Shown here: positions 1 to 12,088 of the stretch, in pieces
How the letters are laid out: every line of letters begins with the position of its first letter
Numbering within the stretch: the first letter of the stretch is position 1
Program-made: the position numbers and the translations under genes
Assembly: GCF_050003625.1 (NCBI RefSeq)
Contig: NC_134397.1
Coordinates: 270,810,070 to 270,874,069 of the forward strand
Direction: 5' to 3'
Source of the DNA: Haematobia irritans
Taxonomy: Eukaryota; Arthropoda; Insecta; Diptera; Muscidae
Length of the DNA: 64,000 nucleotides
The notes under the pieces: generated by a model
What the model was told of the DNA's origin: nothing
Database searches by the model: none
The model's input: the letters and a program-made list of their open reading frames with translations, nothing else

Positions 1-54
1 ATAACATTTTGCTCTTGAAACATGGTTGAGGTGATCATATTCCATCTCTGGGTG
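1..54. mobile_element. Right end of a TA-target MITE (CACGCAGAGAA family), cut by window edge
   Basis: The first 54 bases match the right terminal arm of the complete copy at 1300-1549, ending in CTCTGGGTG followed by TA. Only this arm is in the window. Non-coding. Confidence 0.6.
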
Positions 55-405
55 TATGAGCCAGCAAAAACTGGTTATATTATAAAGGCCTGCTCTAGAC
101 TCTTATGAGCACATGAGAGAGAGAGAATAGTCTATATTGAGAGAGAGGGAGAGTACTCCCTGCCAACATTTGGGTGATAGTTTTACCGCCTTTCGCTAAG
201 ATGTCACTATTTCGGATCGCCAGGAAATTTTTTGGTAGTAAAATCTCAAGCACAACAACAATAAAAACAACTATCGCGTGGGGTGTTTCCGTTTCGAAAC
301 AAATTCGACTCTAACAGCGATAAAAAATCTAAATATAGACTCCATACACCGACATAGCTAATTTTTCAATAGCACCTCTCTGAGAGTACATGTGTGTAAA
401 AAGCC

Positions 406-490
406 ACTATCAACCAACGAGCGTGGGTGGCACAGAGGGAGAGCCTCTGACTTGAAAACGAAAGGTTCCGAGTTCAATGCTCGGTGCATC
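406..490 (+). other. tRNA-like relic, possibly a SINE head
   Basis: A T-arm-like hairpin (CCGAG, 7-base loop, CTCGG) follows a weak A-box-like stretch around 425. The flanking bases do not form a 7-bp acceptor stem, so it is not a credible tRNA gene. A second B-box-like string, GGTTCGATTCC, occurs at about 551. It is probably a Pol III-derived retroposon remnant. Confidence 0.3.
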
Positions 491-749
491 CGATCATCAT
501 TTTTATTTTTTAAAAAATAACTATCTCTTTTCCAACTACTAGTAGTCACTGGTTCGATTCCCCGAGAACACTATCGCGTAGTGGGACATTTGTTCCCGAA
601 CAGGGACCCTAATTCGATAAGAAGATGATATCGCCTGCGAAAGTTTTATCTTCCGCGGCGAAACTACTTCGATACACTTTCGATAGAAAATTTTTGCAGG
701 GCTGTCGGGAATAATACAAAGTATGAGGGTGTAGGAGTAAATTTTCCTT

Positions 750-1178
750 CCCAAAATGTAGGTTAATTTATTAAATTTTTAAGTTTACTGTATTACAAAC
801 TATTAAACAAAAAACAACATTTATTACACATAATTAATTTTTTCATTAAAAAGGAAAATTTGGCTGATAGAAGAGAAAAATTGCAAAAATGTCCTTACTG
901 CCATATGAAGTTCAAGATGGGTAAATTTGTGGTAAAATTTAATTTCGTGAATTACAGTTAAAAATTACACCAGGGCTTTGTGGAAAACCCGAAATGTGGA
1001 GTACAATCTTCCTATAAAATTTACAATTTACTTTTTTCTGTGTAATGTGCACAAAACTTATTAAAGTGAAGGAAACTTTTTCATATTGGGGAAATTTTAA
1101 CTAAAACGTTTTAAAGTATATGAACTCAAAGTTAAACTGATTTAGATGTCCAAGGGAATTTATTTTTTTTTCTGAGTG
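750..1178 (+). mobile_element. Diverged MITE, CACTGAAAAA/TTTTGAGTG family
   Basis: The order of short motifs matches the better preserved copies at 11440-11940 and 47569-48060, including the stretches before 'gaagttca' and 'gaaggaaactt' and the right end TTTCTGAGTG followed by TA. The left boundary is unclear. Non-coding. Confidence 0.45.
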
Positions 1179-1299
1179 TATTTGTCATGATGACATACTC
1201 TACATACTGTATTTTCATCTTCTCTAGGTAAATTAAAAAAATAAAAACATAACATAAAAACAAACCAGTCGGAAAAACCTAGAAGCATTAGAGAGTGAT

Positions 1300-1549
1300 C
1301 ACGCAGAGAAGGAATATGATCACCTCAAACATGTTTCAAGAGCAACATGTTATTTTTGTATGGTGACCATGTAATATGTTTGTCACTAAAATGTTATTTT
1401 CTCGTCAAATATAACCTGCTTGCCGAAATCAGATACATGATTTCCGAGGAAATAACATGGTTGAGAAAACCATGTTACATGGTCACCACCCAAAAATAAC
1501 ATTTTGCTCTTAAAACATGTTTGAGGTGATCATATTCCTTCTCTGGGTG
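1300..1549. mobile_element. Complete 250-bp foldback MITE
   Basis: The left arm begins CACGCAGAGAAGGAATATG and the right arm is its near-perfect reverse complement, ending CTTCTCTGGGTG; the arms are about 55 bp. The inner part is also partly palindromic. AT lies on both sides. There is no coding capacity. The same terminal motif is seen at 10250-11157 and 41137-42288, where the flanking dinucleotide is TA. This suggests Tc1/mariner-type mobilisation, but the parent is not visible. Confidence 0.75.
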
Positions 1550-1594
1550 ATCTCACAACAATGTCAAGCAAAGAGAAAAATGTAAGGCAGTGTG

Positions 1595-1844
1595 GCAATA
1601 TTTCACAATTACGTAACATTTGTAAATTTTACCAATAATATGCTAATCATGAACTTCGTATGTCACTAAAGACATTTTTTCCAATTTTTTTTTTTTTTTT
1701 TTGAATTTGTCGAAAAATATTTACTTATTGAAATCGGCTTGACATCTGCGTTTGTAATACAATTTATTTAAAATGTTCCAAAATTATCTACATTTTCTAA
1801 AATTTACCAAAATTTTTCTTGGTGGGTTCATTGTTTTTTGAGAG
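1595..1844 (-). mobile_element. Truncated MITE, CACTGAAAAA family
   Basis: This resembles the end of the 62321-62838 copy in the same orientation, including the 'cttggtgggttca' stretch, and ends near TTTTGAGAG followed by TA. It contains a poly-T run of 18 or more bases. The left part is lost. Confidence 0.5.
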
Positions 1845-1849
1845 TATAC

Positions 1850-4275
1850 ACACTCTCTATGATTGGCTCAGGCTGATTTGAGCTAAAATTACTGTTTGTC
1901 CTACCATTTTTATTCCCAAGTCTTGACTCCTACAGCTAATACTACTGAAGTATTTGTCTGTCAAATAATTTTTTGCATTTTTTAGCATGTAAGATACTTA
2001 TTTGATTGACAATAACACTTGTGGTATTATCTATAGGAATGACATAACTTTGGGTCTTTAATATATGTATATATCTCTAATATATGTACTCCCCCTTTGC
2101 TCATTTCTCTCTCGCAACTTCTCACTACTATTACTTTTCATCACTTCTATTAAATCTAATTTACGTTTAATCTTAGATCTGATTTATTTTTTTTTTTAAT
2201 TAAAATGCATCGCTGAGGGCTATGTTATTTGCAATATCTTCTGTAGCGTACTTGCAAATTTTTGCATATCATTTTCAGCTATTTTTTTAGTCTAACAGAC
2301 CAAGTGAACAAATTTAGTGCAAATTCATAGAAGTCATTGAATGTGTGTCACATCTCAAGCTAACGCGAGCATTATGAATTTAACTAAAGAAGAAGTAGAC
2401 CTAATTCTTGAGTTTATTGTCGCCGTTTTATTTTAATTATCACTTATCCAGTATTTCAAAAGATTCAGTACTGTCATATTCACTTTATTGTCTCATATAA
2501 ATGTTTTTGCAAATTCGAGGGTCTTTTTTGGGATTTTTGAAAGGGAAGTCATTGAAGAAATAAGAATGTGGTCAGTGATCTTTAATTAATTACAAGTTTC
2601 GCATGATCTGAGTAAATTAGGCTTCCATATGACACTCGCATGATCTTCATATGCACTGACAGAAATGTTTATGTGTGATTATAAAAAAATAACTCATTTT
2701 CAAGCAGATAAACGCATTTGTATCCTCTTGTGTAGAGTATAAAGATTACAGATTCCGATGTTTTCCAAAACAGTTTATTCAACCTGATATACTGATGTTA
2801 TGGTAATTAATGGTTGACTAATTAAAAAAACTGATGCATAATTTCTCTCTTGACATTTCAAAAATTGAGATTAATTAGTTTGACATAAAGATGGGATTAA
2901 GTTGCTTTATTTGTCTCTGTACACTGCCCTTAGGACAAATATGTATTAAGTAATTGACGTTAATTGTTTCGAGAAATGAAAGAAAATCGCTGAGTATGCT
3001 CTCTTAGACGGAGAAATCCCACACTGACAATATTAAGTCAGCATAAAAGGTAAATAACTACATCCACTTGCTATGAGAATAATAATTAAAAAAATGGCTA
3101 TGAGAAAAAGAGTTAAAGATTTATATTGGCAATATTTTACAAATCAGGCAACCACCCATCTATTGAAACTATCACCATGACATAGTAACATATATACATT
3201 TTTTAAAAGTTCTACTATCAAAAACAAATCGTAAAGAATTAAAGCTAACTACAAGGGTATACACGAATCCATACAAATTGAATGCAAAAGACTCCCCACG
3301 AATTCCAAAATAGAGGGATTACCACCTTTACCAAAATGTTGGCACCTATAGCGGTGATTATTACCCAAAATAACATGTAGGCCAACGTTTGTTTCTTATA
3401 ACCTGTATCGGCTCAATGTGACTCATTTGATAGATCAGAATTGGAGGGCATTGGAGGTATAACACTTGCATTAAGCGAAGTAAACTAAGTCGCGATTAAA
3501 ATATTCATGTTGCGCAGACGCACGTGGTACGTGCAGAGAATACAAGTTTGTAAACATCATTCACTGTGATAGCGTCAATGCCAACGTTAACGTCCCATTG
3601 GGAATCTTTGCCATGTATTCACATTCGCGTTTCGTCGGCCATAAATTTAAAACTTTTTGGGTGTAGTAAAATTATTAAAATCCAATAAAAATGGGCCGAC
3701 ATAAAACTGTCAAGGGTGTGAGTAATTTTTTGGTACTGGAAATTTCATACTTTCGGAATAGACCTCGCCTCAATACTAATAAAAATGTCTAAAGGAGTTT
3801 AAATCATTTGTTGAATATTGTTGTAACCAATTTGAATAGAGAAGTTAGCTGATGGTTATTAACAATAAATTAGAAAATGTGAAAAGGAAAATTTGTTACT
3901 TTATACAATAGAAAAGAATTCGATGAAGGTATTAATTTCACTTTCTTTGAAATGAAGTGTAATATTCGAGAGACAGACATACTGGTACACCGAGACTATG
4001 AATATGTTCAGATACCGATATCTTGAAGTGTTGCAAAAGAAATGGAAATTTGTTTACCAAGTGTATGAAGTGTATAAGAAAAATTCAAGCAATTTGAAGC
4101 AAAGTTAAGAATCCATGGAATCCTTGTAGTAGGAAGACTGTACTTGGCGAAGTGACGGTCATTCACCAACGGGCTAATTGTTGGGCATCTTAAGAGCGAT
4201 TCATAGCCTCAGCCGAAGTTACCGATGTCATCAACACATCCAAGATTTTGGGCCACGAAAAAATTCTAATGTTGA
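1850..4275. other. AT-rich stretch with no recognised gene
   Basis: No ORF of useful length or recognisable protein was seen on either strand. The DNA is AT-rich with short homopolymer runs. It may be intergenic or part of a long intron of the minus-strand gene further right. Confidence 0.4.
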
Positions 4276-7200
4276 TGTTGAATAGTTGAGTACTGCCCTT
4301 AAATTCATTCATTATCTTTCATAAAATAGATGTTTATAAAATGGATACATTAGAGTGATAAAGTTGACACTTTTGTACTTTTTTTTGATACTATATGAGT
4401 AGAATTAATACCGTAGTACCCCGCGATACATTTGGTACCTTTTTCAAATAAGTTTATTGTTATTATTTATTGTTTATTATTATATTACCAATATATTATG
4501 ATATTGTATGTTTCCAAAATTTCATTTCTATAGAAAATTTTGTCAAAATTTTATTTCTATAAAAAATTTTGTCAAAAATTTATTTCTATAGAAAACTTTG
4601 TCAAAAATTTATTTCTATAGAAGTTTTTGTCAACATTTTATTTCTATAGAAAAATTTGTAAAAATTTTATTTCTATAAAAAAAATGTATCAAATTCTTAT
4701 TTCTATACAAAATTTTGTCAAAATTTTATTTCTATAGAAAAATTCGTCGAAATTTTATTTCCATAAAAAATTTATCGAAATTTTATTTCTATACCAAATA
4801 TTGCCAATTTTTTTTTATATAGAAAATATTGTCAAAATTTTATTTTTATAAAAGATTTTTATCAAAATTTTATTTCTATAGAAAATTTTGTCAAAATTTT
4901 ATTTCTATAGAAAATTTTGTCAACAATTTATTTCTATAGAAACTCTTATTAGAAAATGTTGTGTAAATTTTATTTCTATACAAGATTTTGTCAACATTTT
5001 ATTTCTATAGAAAAATTTGTCAAATTTTATTTCTATACAAAATCTTGTCAAAAATTTTATTTCTGTAGAAAAATTCATCGAAATTTTATTTTTATGTTGA
5101 ATAGTTGAGTACTGCCCTTAAATTCATTCATTATCTTTCATAAAATAGATGTTTATAAAATGGATACATTAGAGTGATAAAGTTGACACTTTTGTACTTT
5201 TTTTTTGATACTATATGAGTAGAATTAATACCGTAGTACCCCGCGACACATTTGGTACCTTTTCCAAATAAGTTTATTGTTATTATTTATTGTTTATTAT
5301 TATATTACCAATATATTATGATATTGTATGTTTCCAAAATTTCATTTTTATAGAAAATTTTGTCAAAATTTTATTTCTATAAAAAATTTTGTCAAAAATT
5401 TATTTCTATAGAAAACTTTGTCAAAAATTTATTTTTATAGAAAATTTTGTCAAAAATTTATTTCTATAGAAGTTTTTGTCAACATTTTATTTCTATAGAA
5501 AAATTTGTAAAAATTTTATTTCTATAAAAAAATGTATCAAATTCTTATTTCTATACAAAATTTTGTCAAAATTTTATTTCTATACAAAAATTCGTCGAAA
5601 TTTTATTTCCATAAAAAATTTATCGAAATTTTATTTCCATAAAAAATTTATCGAAATTTTATTTCTATACCAAATATTGCCAATTTTTTTTTTATATAGA
5701 AAATATTGTCAAAATTTTATTTTTATAAAAGATTTTTATCAAAATTTTATTTCTATAGAAAATTTTGTCAAAATTTTATTTCTATAGAAAATTTTGTCAA
5801 CAATTTATTTCTATAGAAACTCTTATTAGAAAATGTTGTGTAAATTTTATTTCTATACAAGATTTTGTCAACATTTTATTTCTATAGAAAAATTTGTCGA
5901 AATTTTATTTCTATACAAAATCTTGTCAAAAATTTTATTTCTGTAGAAAAATTCATCGAAATTTTATTTTTATGTTGAATAGTTGAGTACTGCCCTTAAA
6001 TTCATTCATTATCTTTCATAAAATAGATGTTTATAAAATGGATACATTAGAGTGATAAAGTTGACACTTTTGTACTTTTTTTTTGATACTATATGAGTAG
6101 AATTAATACCGTAGTACCCCGCGACACATTTGGTACCTTTTCCAAATAAGTTTATTGTTATTATTTATTGTTTATTATTATATTGCCAATATATTATGAT
6201 ATTGTATGTTTCCAAAATTTCATTTTTATAGAAAATTTTGTCAAAATTTTATTTCTATAAAAAATTTTGTCAAAAATTTATTTCTATAGAAAACTTTGTC
6301 AAAAATTTATTTTTATAGAAAATTTTGTCAAAAATTTATTTCTATAGAAGTTTTTGTCAACATTTTATTTCTATAGAAAAATTTGTAAAAATTTTATTTC
6401 TATAAAAAAATGTTTCAAATTCTTATTTCTATACAAAATTTTGTCAAAATTTTATTTCTATAGAAAAATTCGTCGAAATTTTATTTCCATAAAAAATTTA
6501 TCGAAATTTTATTTCTATACCAAATATTGCCAATTTTTTTTTTATATAGAAAATATTGTCAAAATTTTATTTTTATAAAAGATTTTTATCAAAATTTTAT
6601 TTCTATAGAAAATTTTGTCAAAATTTTATTTCTATAGAAAATTTTGTCAACAATTTATTTCTATAGAAACTCTTATTAGAAAATGTTGTGTAAATTTTAT
6701 TTCTATACAAGATTTTGTCAACATTTTATTTCTATAGAAAAATTTGTCGAAATTTTATTTCTATACAAAATCTTGTCAAAAATTTTATTTCTGTAGAAAA
6801 ATTCATCGAAATTTTATTTTTATGCAAAATTTACAGAAATTTTATTTGTATACAAAATTTTGTCAAAATTTTATTTTTATAAAAAATTTTGTCAAAATTT
6901 TATTTCTATAGAAAATTTTATCAAAATTTTATTTCTACAGAAAATGTTGTCAACATTTTATTTCTATAGAAAACTTTGGCAAAATTTTATTTCTATAGAA
7001 AACTTTGTCAAAAATTTATTTCTATAGAAAATTTTGTCAAAAATTTATTTCTATAGAAGTTTTTGTCAACATTTTATTTCTATAGAAAAAATTGTAAAAA
7101 TTTTATTTCTATAAAAAAATGTATCAAATTTTTATTTCTATAGAAAAATTCGTCGAAATTTTATTTCCATAAAAAATTTATCGAAATTTTATTTCTATAC

Positions 7201-7850
7201 CAAATATTGCCAATTTTTTTATATAGAAAATGTTGTCAAAATTTTATTTTTATAAAAAAATTTTATCAAAATTTTATTTCTATAGAAAATTTTGTCAACA
7301 ATTTATTTCTATAGAAAATCTTATTAGAAAATGTTGTGTACATTTTATTTCTATACACGATTTCGTCAACATTTTATTTCTATAGAAAAATTTGTCGAAA
7401 TTTTATTTCTATACAAAATCTTGTCCAAAATTTTATTTCTGTAGAAAAATTCATCGAAATTTTATTTCTATACAAAATTTATAGAAATTTTATTTCTATA
7501 CAAAATTTTGTCAAAATTTTATTTTTATAAAAAATTTTGTCAAAATTTTATTTCTATAGAAAATTTTATCAAAATTTTATTTCTACAGAAAATGTTGTCA
7601 ACATTTTATTTCTATAGAAATTGTGCCAATTTTTTTTTCTATAGAAAATTTTGATAAAATGTTATTTCTATAGAAAATTTTGTAAAAATTGTATTTCTAT
7701 TGAAAATTTTATCAAATTTTTATTGCTATAGAAAAATTTGTAAAAATTTTATATCTATATAAAATTTTGTCAAAATTTTATATCTATAGAATATTTTGTC
7801 AAAATTGTATTTCTATAAAAATTTTTGTCAACATTTTATGTCTAGAAAAT
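4276..7850 (+). repeat. Tandem array of 29-bp repeats with 0.8-0.9 kb higher-order units
   Basis: The basic unit is about 29 bp, built around TTTATTTCTATAG and AAAATTTTGTC. It repeats with point changes from about 4510 to 7850. Superimposed are three long units, each starting with the same ~230-bp non-repeat leader (ATGTTGAATAGTTGAGTAC) at 4276, 5094 and 5972, giving unit lengths of 818 and 878 bp. The third unit runs on at about 6826 into further 29-bp repeats, partly duplicated again around 7455. The same 29-bp motif occurs at 23745-23860, 31855-32310 (inverted) and 39700-40045, so this is a local expansion of a dispersed repeat. Open frames in it are artefacts of the repeat. Confidence 0.9.
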
Positions 7851-7952
7851 TGAGGGGCCCCTTTGTCGATTCGTGAGGGCAATCTACCTTCTATCGCTGT
7901 AACCAAAACACGTTCACTGCTCCAAAAAATAGCACGATCTACTTGCCTCCAT

Positions 7953-8270
7953 ATGGAGCCACCGTGGTGCAATGGTTAGCATGCCCGCCTTGCATACACA
8001 AGGTCGTGGGTTCGATTCCTGCTTCGACCTAACACCAAAAAGTTTTTCAGTGGTGGATTATCCCACCTCAGTAATGCTGGTGATATTTCTGAGGGTTTCA
8101 AAGCTTGTTTCACTGCAATGTGGAACGCCGTTCGGACTGGGCTATTGAGTTTAACATGGAATCGGGCAGCACTCAGTGAAAAGAGAGAAGTTCACCAATG
8201 TGGTATCACAATGGACTGAATAGTCTATGTGAGCCTGATACATCGGGCTGGCACCTAACGTAACCTAACC
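7953..8270 (+). mobile_element. Full-length tRNA-derived SINE with 13-bp target duplication
   Basis: The head has an A-box-like stretch (TGGTGCAATGGTTAGC) and a B box (GGTTCGATTCC). A ~220-bp body follows, and the tail ends in TAACCTAACC units. Perfect 13-bp direct repeats TACTTGCCTCCAT flank it at 7940-7952 and 8271-8283, the mark of LINE-mediated retroposition. Partial copies occur at 15490-15690, 15933-16032, 18877-18990, 24020-24125, 26201-26342 and 60090-60375. Confidence 0.9.
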
Positions 8271-8283
8271 TACTTGCCTCCAT

Positions 8284-9795
8284 GACGAGAGTTTTGTTCA
8301 CTACTTTTCAGGGAATTGGTCAGACAGTGAAGAACTATCCACCATCTGTAGGCACTCTCGAGTGTAGTAGGTCGAAACTTAACAGTTGTCCATAGGTAAG
8401 GATTATTCCACAGTGTTCTTACGAACTTTCATTAGACTCTAACATTCTCAAAATTCCAATCTTAAAAACAATATACAGAAATACTATCAGTTTCAATTGA
8501 TCTTAAAATTCTAACAACCCAAGATGAGGATAAACCACGCGACTGACATTCAACCAAAAAAAAAAAAATTGACAAAAAAAACTTGAAGTGGCAGGCCCAC
8601 AATCTGGCTTACTTAGAAAAAGTTCATAAATTGCAATAAAAGAAGAAGTAACCAATAAAAAATAAACAATACGACAGCATAGAAAAAGCAGCATCAAGAA
8701 TAATGACAAGAAAACCGGTAATAATAATAATAAATACAAAGCCAATTACCTGGACAACTTTACAATGTTTGATGACTTCTTTCTCCCCAGTACAAACAGA
8801 CTAATGGGGACAGACAAAAAAACTACAATGCTTGGGTAGAAAGTAAGGCAAGCGAGTGGGCAAATAAATAACCTGTCTTTAAACGAAACAAAAAACGAAG
8901 AGGACTATGATGAAAAAAAACTAAAGAAAATGTTTGCACCAACGGACAAGCATATCATGCCGTTGAGAAAGTTTAGGGGAGAGGTGGGATTGCGTTTGTT
9001 AGTAAATATGCATGTAACTCCACTATGGGTTAGTAATTTTAGTCACAATCACATGGAATTGCATTTGAGAGAATGCAACCTGAATCCTAAACAATCCCCC
9101 GGAAAGAATGTACTGGCTTAGCGGGGTAGCCTTTGTAAAACGCATCGACTTTAGAAAATAGAATAAGCCAATGTGCATTTAATGCGATTAATCATGCCAA
9201 TACAAAGCTGATAGTGTCAAGTGAAAAAGGCCTTAAAACAAGGAATATAAAAGTGATAGTTAGCAGCTTAGATGGTACAAACAACTTTACATTAATCTCA
9301 TAACGTTAGGGGTATAGTACTGTATAGTCGAAATAAAATGTTATTAGGCTCGTTTTGTCGAACTGCCCCTTCAAATGTCTTCATTGTAAATGAACGAAGA
9401 TAAATTATTTCCAATAAGGATAATTAAAAGAGGTAACTCATGTTTATGTCAACGATTTTTGAGGTAATTTTAAAGAATCTTGTGGGTCATATACTGTATA
9501 AAACATGGATGCCATATATGCTCGATCCTTACAACTAGACCCACATTAAGAGCATCTCAAAACGTTGATTGAAGTTGTTTATGCGCAGTTCGAGGAAAAA
9601 GTGGCATTTCGTGAAGGTCGACGAAACATAAGTACTGGTGCACACTTAGGTTCAGTCGAAACAGTGGATGGGATACGAAGAAGGCGAAATCTGTACAAAT
9701 GGTCGGGAAGTTTTTGGTATTATTGACTTGAAGACTAAAACAATCACAGTTCTATGCCCATTTATTGGGACGATTCGACTCAAATATATTGCAGA
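8284..9795. other. No recognised gene; short unassigned ORFs
   Basis: A 63-codon ORF at 8930-9121 (+) and an 80-codon ORF at 8503-8745 (-) match nothing I recognise. The latter is biased by A-rich sequence. At about 9550-9790 the DNA has a coding-like, less AT-rich texture but is broken by stops; it may be a transposase relic that I cannot place. Confidence 0.3.
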
Positions 9796-9803
9796 CTTGG
9801 CAC

Positions 9804-10152
9804 TAGAGGTGTGCACGTGACACGAAATTATCGTGACTCATGAACATTTTCGTGACTCACACGTGAGTTGTGAGTCACGTTCCAAATGTCGTGCGTGAGC
9901 GTGAGTTACGAAAATAATATCTTTGTGAGTGTGCGTGAGTAATGCACTACGCTCACGAAAATAATCCCTCTCACCAACATAGAACACTTAAGAGTTAAAT
10001 TCATTTACAATTTTAGTAACACCTACGATGTTAATAACGCTCTCGAATGATTTCAGACATGTCCCTCAAACTACCAAACAAAATCGTGCGTCAGTAAGAT
10101 GTTTCCGTCGTGAGTGTGCGTGAGTAAAATATTACTCACGTGCACATCTCTA
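9804..10152. mobile_element. hAT-type MITE, 349 bp
   Basis: Terminal inverted repeats begin TAGAGGTGTGCACGTGA on the left and mirror at the right end. The 8-bp flanks are CTTGGCAC (9796-9803) and CTTGACAC (10153-10160), identical but for one base, as expected for hAT elements. The ends are rich in GTGAGTCACG-like short repeats. There is no coding capacity. Confidence 0.8.
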
Positions 10153-10586
10153 CTTGACACCACATCACGGTCAAATGGAACGAAATGGCCCACAGTGATT
10201 CTAAATATTTATTGGAAATAATTCTATAACTTTAGAATTGATAGATATACACGCAAAGAAAAAAAACGTTTGGAAAACGTGTACCGAAAACGTTTTTCTT
10301 TTGTTAGAGTTTTTTGAATTGCTTCGAAAATTTTAAACTTTTATCACCAAAAAAATTCGTTTGTTACAAAATTTTTATTTTTTCAATAAAAAAAGTTATT
10401 TTTGAAACAACAACACAGTCCATTTCGTTTATATCAACCACTGTTCTTTTCTGACTTTAGGTCTTTAAAAAGACACATTTTACAGTTCAAAATTTAATAT
10501 ACTACAATGTAATGTTGAGCATTTTTTCGGAATCTTCCGAACATATCTGGAATATATGTAAACAAAAAAAAACAAAAAAAAATTTT

Positions 10587-10658
10587 GGTCGAAGCAGGGA
10601 TCGAACCCACGACCCTTGGCATGCAAGTCGGACGTAGCAACCACTGCTCCACGGTGCC
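10587..10658 (-). other. tRNA-like module (SINE head) inside a MITE
   Basis: On the minus strand an A-box-like TGGAGCAGTGGTTGCTACG is followed by a B box GGGTTCGATCCC. The layout resembles the SINE head at 7953. There is no evidence of a functional tRNA. Confidence 0.5.
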
Positions 10659-10771
10659 AAACTAAATGTTTGTTTCTGTCAAATAAACTTTGTTTATTCG
10701 GTTCGTGGGCGCCGCAAGATAGGCTATATAAATATAACTTATATGGATATTTATCTATTGATGACCATAAC

Positions 10772-10845
10772 AGGTACATAGCTCAGTGGTTAGTGTGTTG
10801 GCATACAAAGTGCATGGTCCGCGGTTCGATTCTCCGTCCAGGCGG
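10772..10845 (+). other. tRNA-like module inside a MITE
   Basis: TAGCTCAGTGGTTAGTG (A box) and GCGGTTCGATTCTCCG (B box) are correctly spaced for a tRNA-derived Pol III promoter. Clear acceptor-stem pairing is lacking. Its upstream end faces the minus-strand module at 10587-10658, so the two promoters point away from each other. Confidence 0.5.
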
Positions 10846-11439
10846 AAGGTAAAAAATTTTAAAAATTTATAAAATCGTATAATTTCTTCTACATTGTTGG
10901 TATTACAGGAAAAGGTGTTAAGAACTAAAAAACCTCGTGGATGTGAGAAGGATGTGAGGGCAAATGCAATTAGCAAGAAAAAATGTTTTTTTTTGTCTTT
11001 ATGAACTTGTTTTTACATCCTGCAAAAGAATAAACGTTTATCACAAACAGTATATACTTTTCTTCCAAATACACTTCCTTACAGCGAAAAGCAAATGAGA
11101 AACGAAATTTGTTTGTCTAAAATTTCGTTTGGGAGGAAAGAATTATTTTTTTGCGTGTATAGATTTTTTGTGTGAAATCTGAGGATTTCTCCTATAAGTT
11201 TGGAAGTATGTGGGTTCTAATTGGGTCCATGGTATGAAGTTGGTCACATCAGATCCATGATCCCTTATTCCCGATGGTTTTTAATAGAACAGATTGTTCT
11301 TGCTATGATAACTATATTATAAAATACTACAATTGATTTGCAATCCAACAATTTTCACAAAAGAAACCTTAATTCGGTTTCGATATTTAAACCAAGTGAA
11401 GAAACTTCATCCTATACTATTATAATGCCCTTCGACATA

Positions 11440-11940
11440 CACTGAAAAAAAATTAAACCCACCAGTAAGAAAACTTTCAGTTAATTTTAGAAAATTTTGA
11501 ATATTTGTAGAAAATTTTAACTAAACGCTATTACAAACGTTGGCATCATAAAAATAAGTAACTATTTTTCGACAAATTCAAGAAAATTTATTAGATATAA
11601 CTAAGTTTTTTCACTTGTTAAAGAAAATTTTGTAGTTTAAAGAAAAAACTTCGAGTTCAAAATTGCAAGAATGTCTTTAGTGACACATGAAGTTCATGAT
11701 GGACACATTTTTGGTAAAATTTAAAGAAATTCTGAACTATTTTGTGGAAGACACGAATTTAGTTAATCTTTATGCTTCATTTGAGTATATTTTTTCCTCG
11801 GGTTTAGTTAATTTAACTAACGTACATAAAAAATTATTAGAGTAAAGAAAACTTTCTTCAAACATAATAATTCTATGAACTAAAATAAAGTTAAATTGGC
11901 TTTAGTGAAATAGAGAGTTCTCTTTTTTTTTTTTTGAGTG
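11440..11940 (+). mobile_element. TA-target MITE, CACTGAAAAAA/TTTTTTGAGTG family, 501 bp
   Basis: It begins CACTGAAAAAAAATTAAAC after TA and ends TTTTTTGAGTG before TA. It is closely similar along its length to 47569-48060 and, in reverse, to 62321-62838. No coding capacity. Non-autonomous; the parent is not seen. Confidence 0.75.
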
Positions 11941-12088
11941 TACTTACATTTCTTAAGGAATACATTAAAGAAAAGAAAAAATACATCAAAAATTGGACCT
12001 TCCATGTTAAAAATACTGACTCCACTTTGTGTAAATGTTGCCAATATGTTTTGCAAACTAATAAAAACTCAGTAAAACTTGGTAAGTA

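Larger units (their letters stand above)
10250..11157. mobile_element. TA-target MITE (CACGCAAAGAA ends) carrying two tRNA-like segments
   Basis: The left end is CACGCAAAGAAAAAAAACG and the right end is its inverted form, TTTTTTTGCGTG; TA abuts both. It is 908 bp and non-coding. The ends resemble the 1300-1549 and 41137-42288 elements. The inside holds two tRNA-like modules in opposite orientation, listed separately. Confidence 0.7.

Noticed and set aside
5476..7530. Long Phe/Ile/Tyr-rich frames in the 4.5-7.9 kb region
   Set aside because: They come from reading through the 29-bp tandem repeat, which shifts frame each unit; composition and repetition show they are not genes.
4276..7850. CRISPR-like array of short repeats
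   Set aside because: Adjacent units have no unique spacers, the sequence is eukaryotic, and no cas genes exist here.
10587..10845. True tRNA genes
   Set aside because: A and B boxes are present but acceptor stems do not pair; they match the head of the local SINE type and lie in a MITE.
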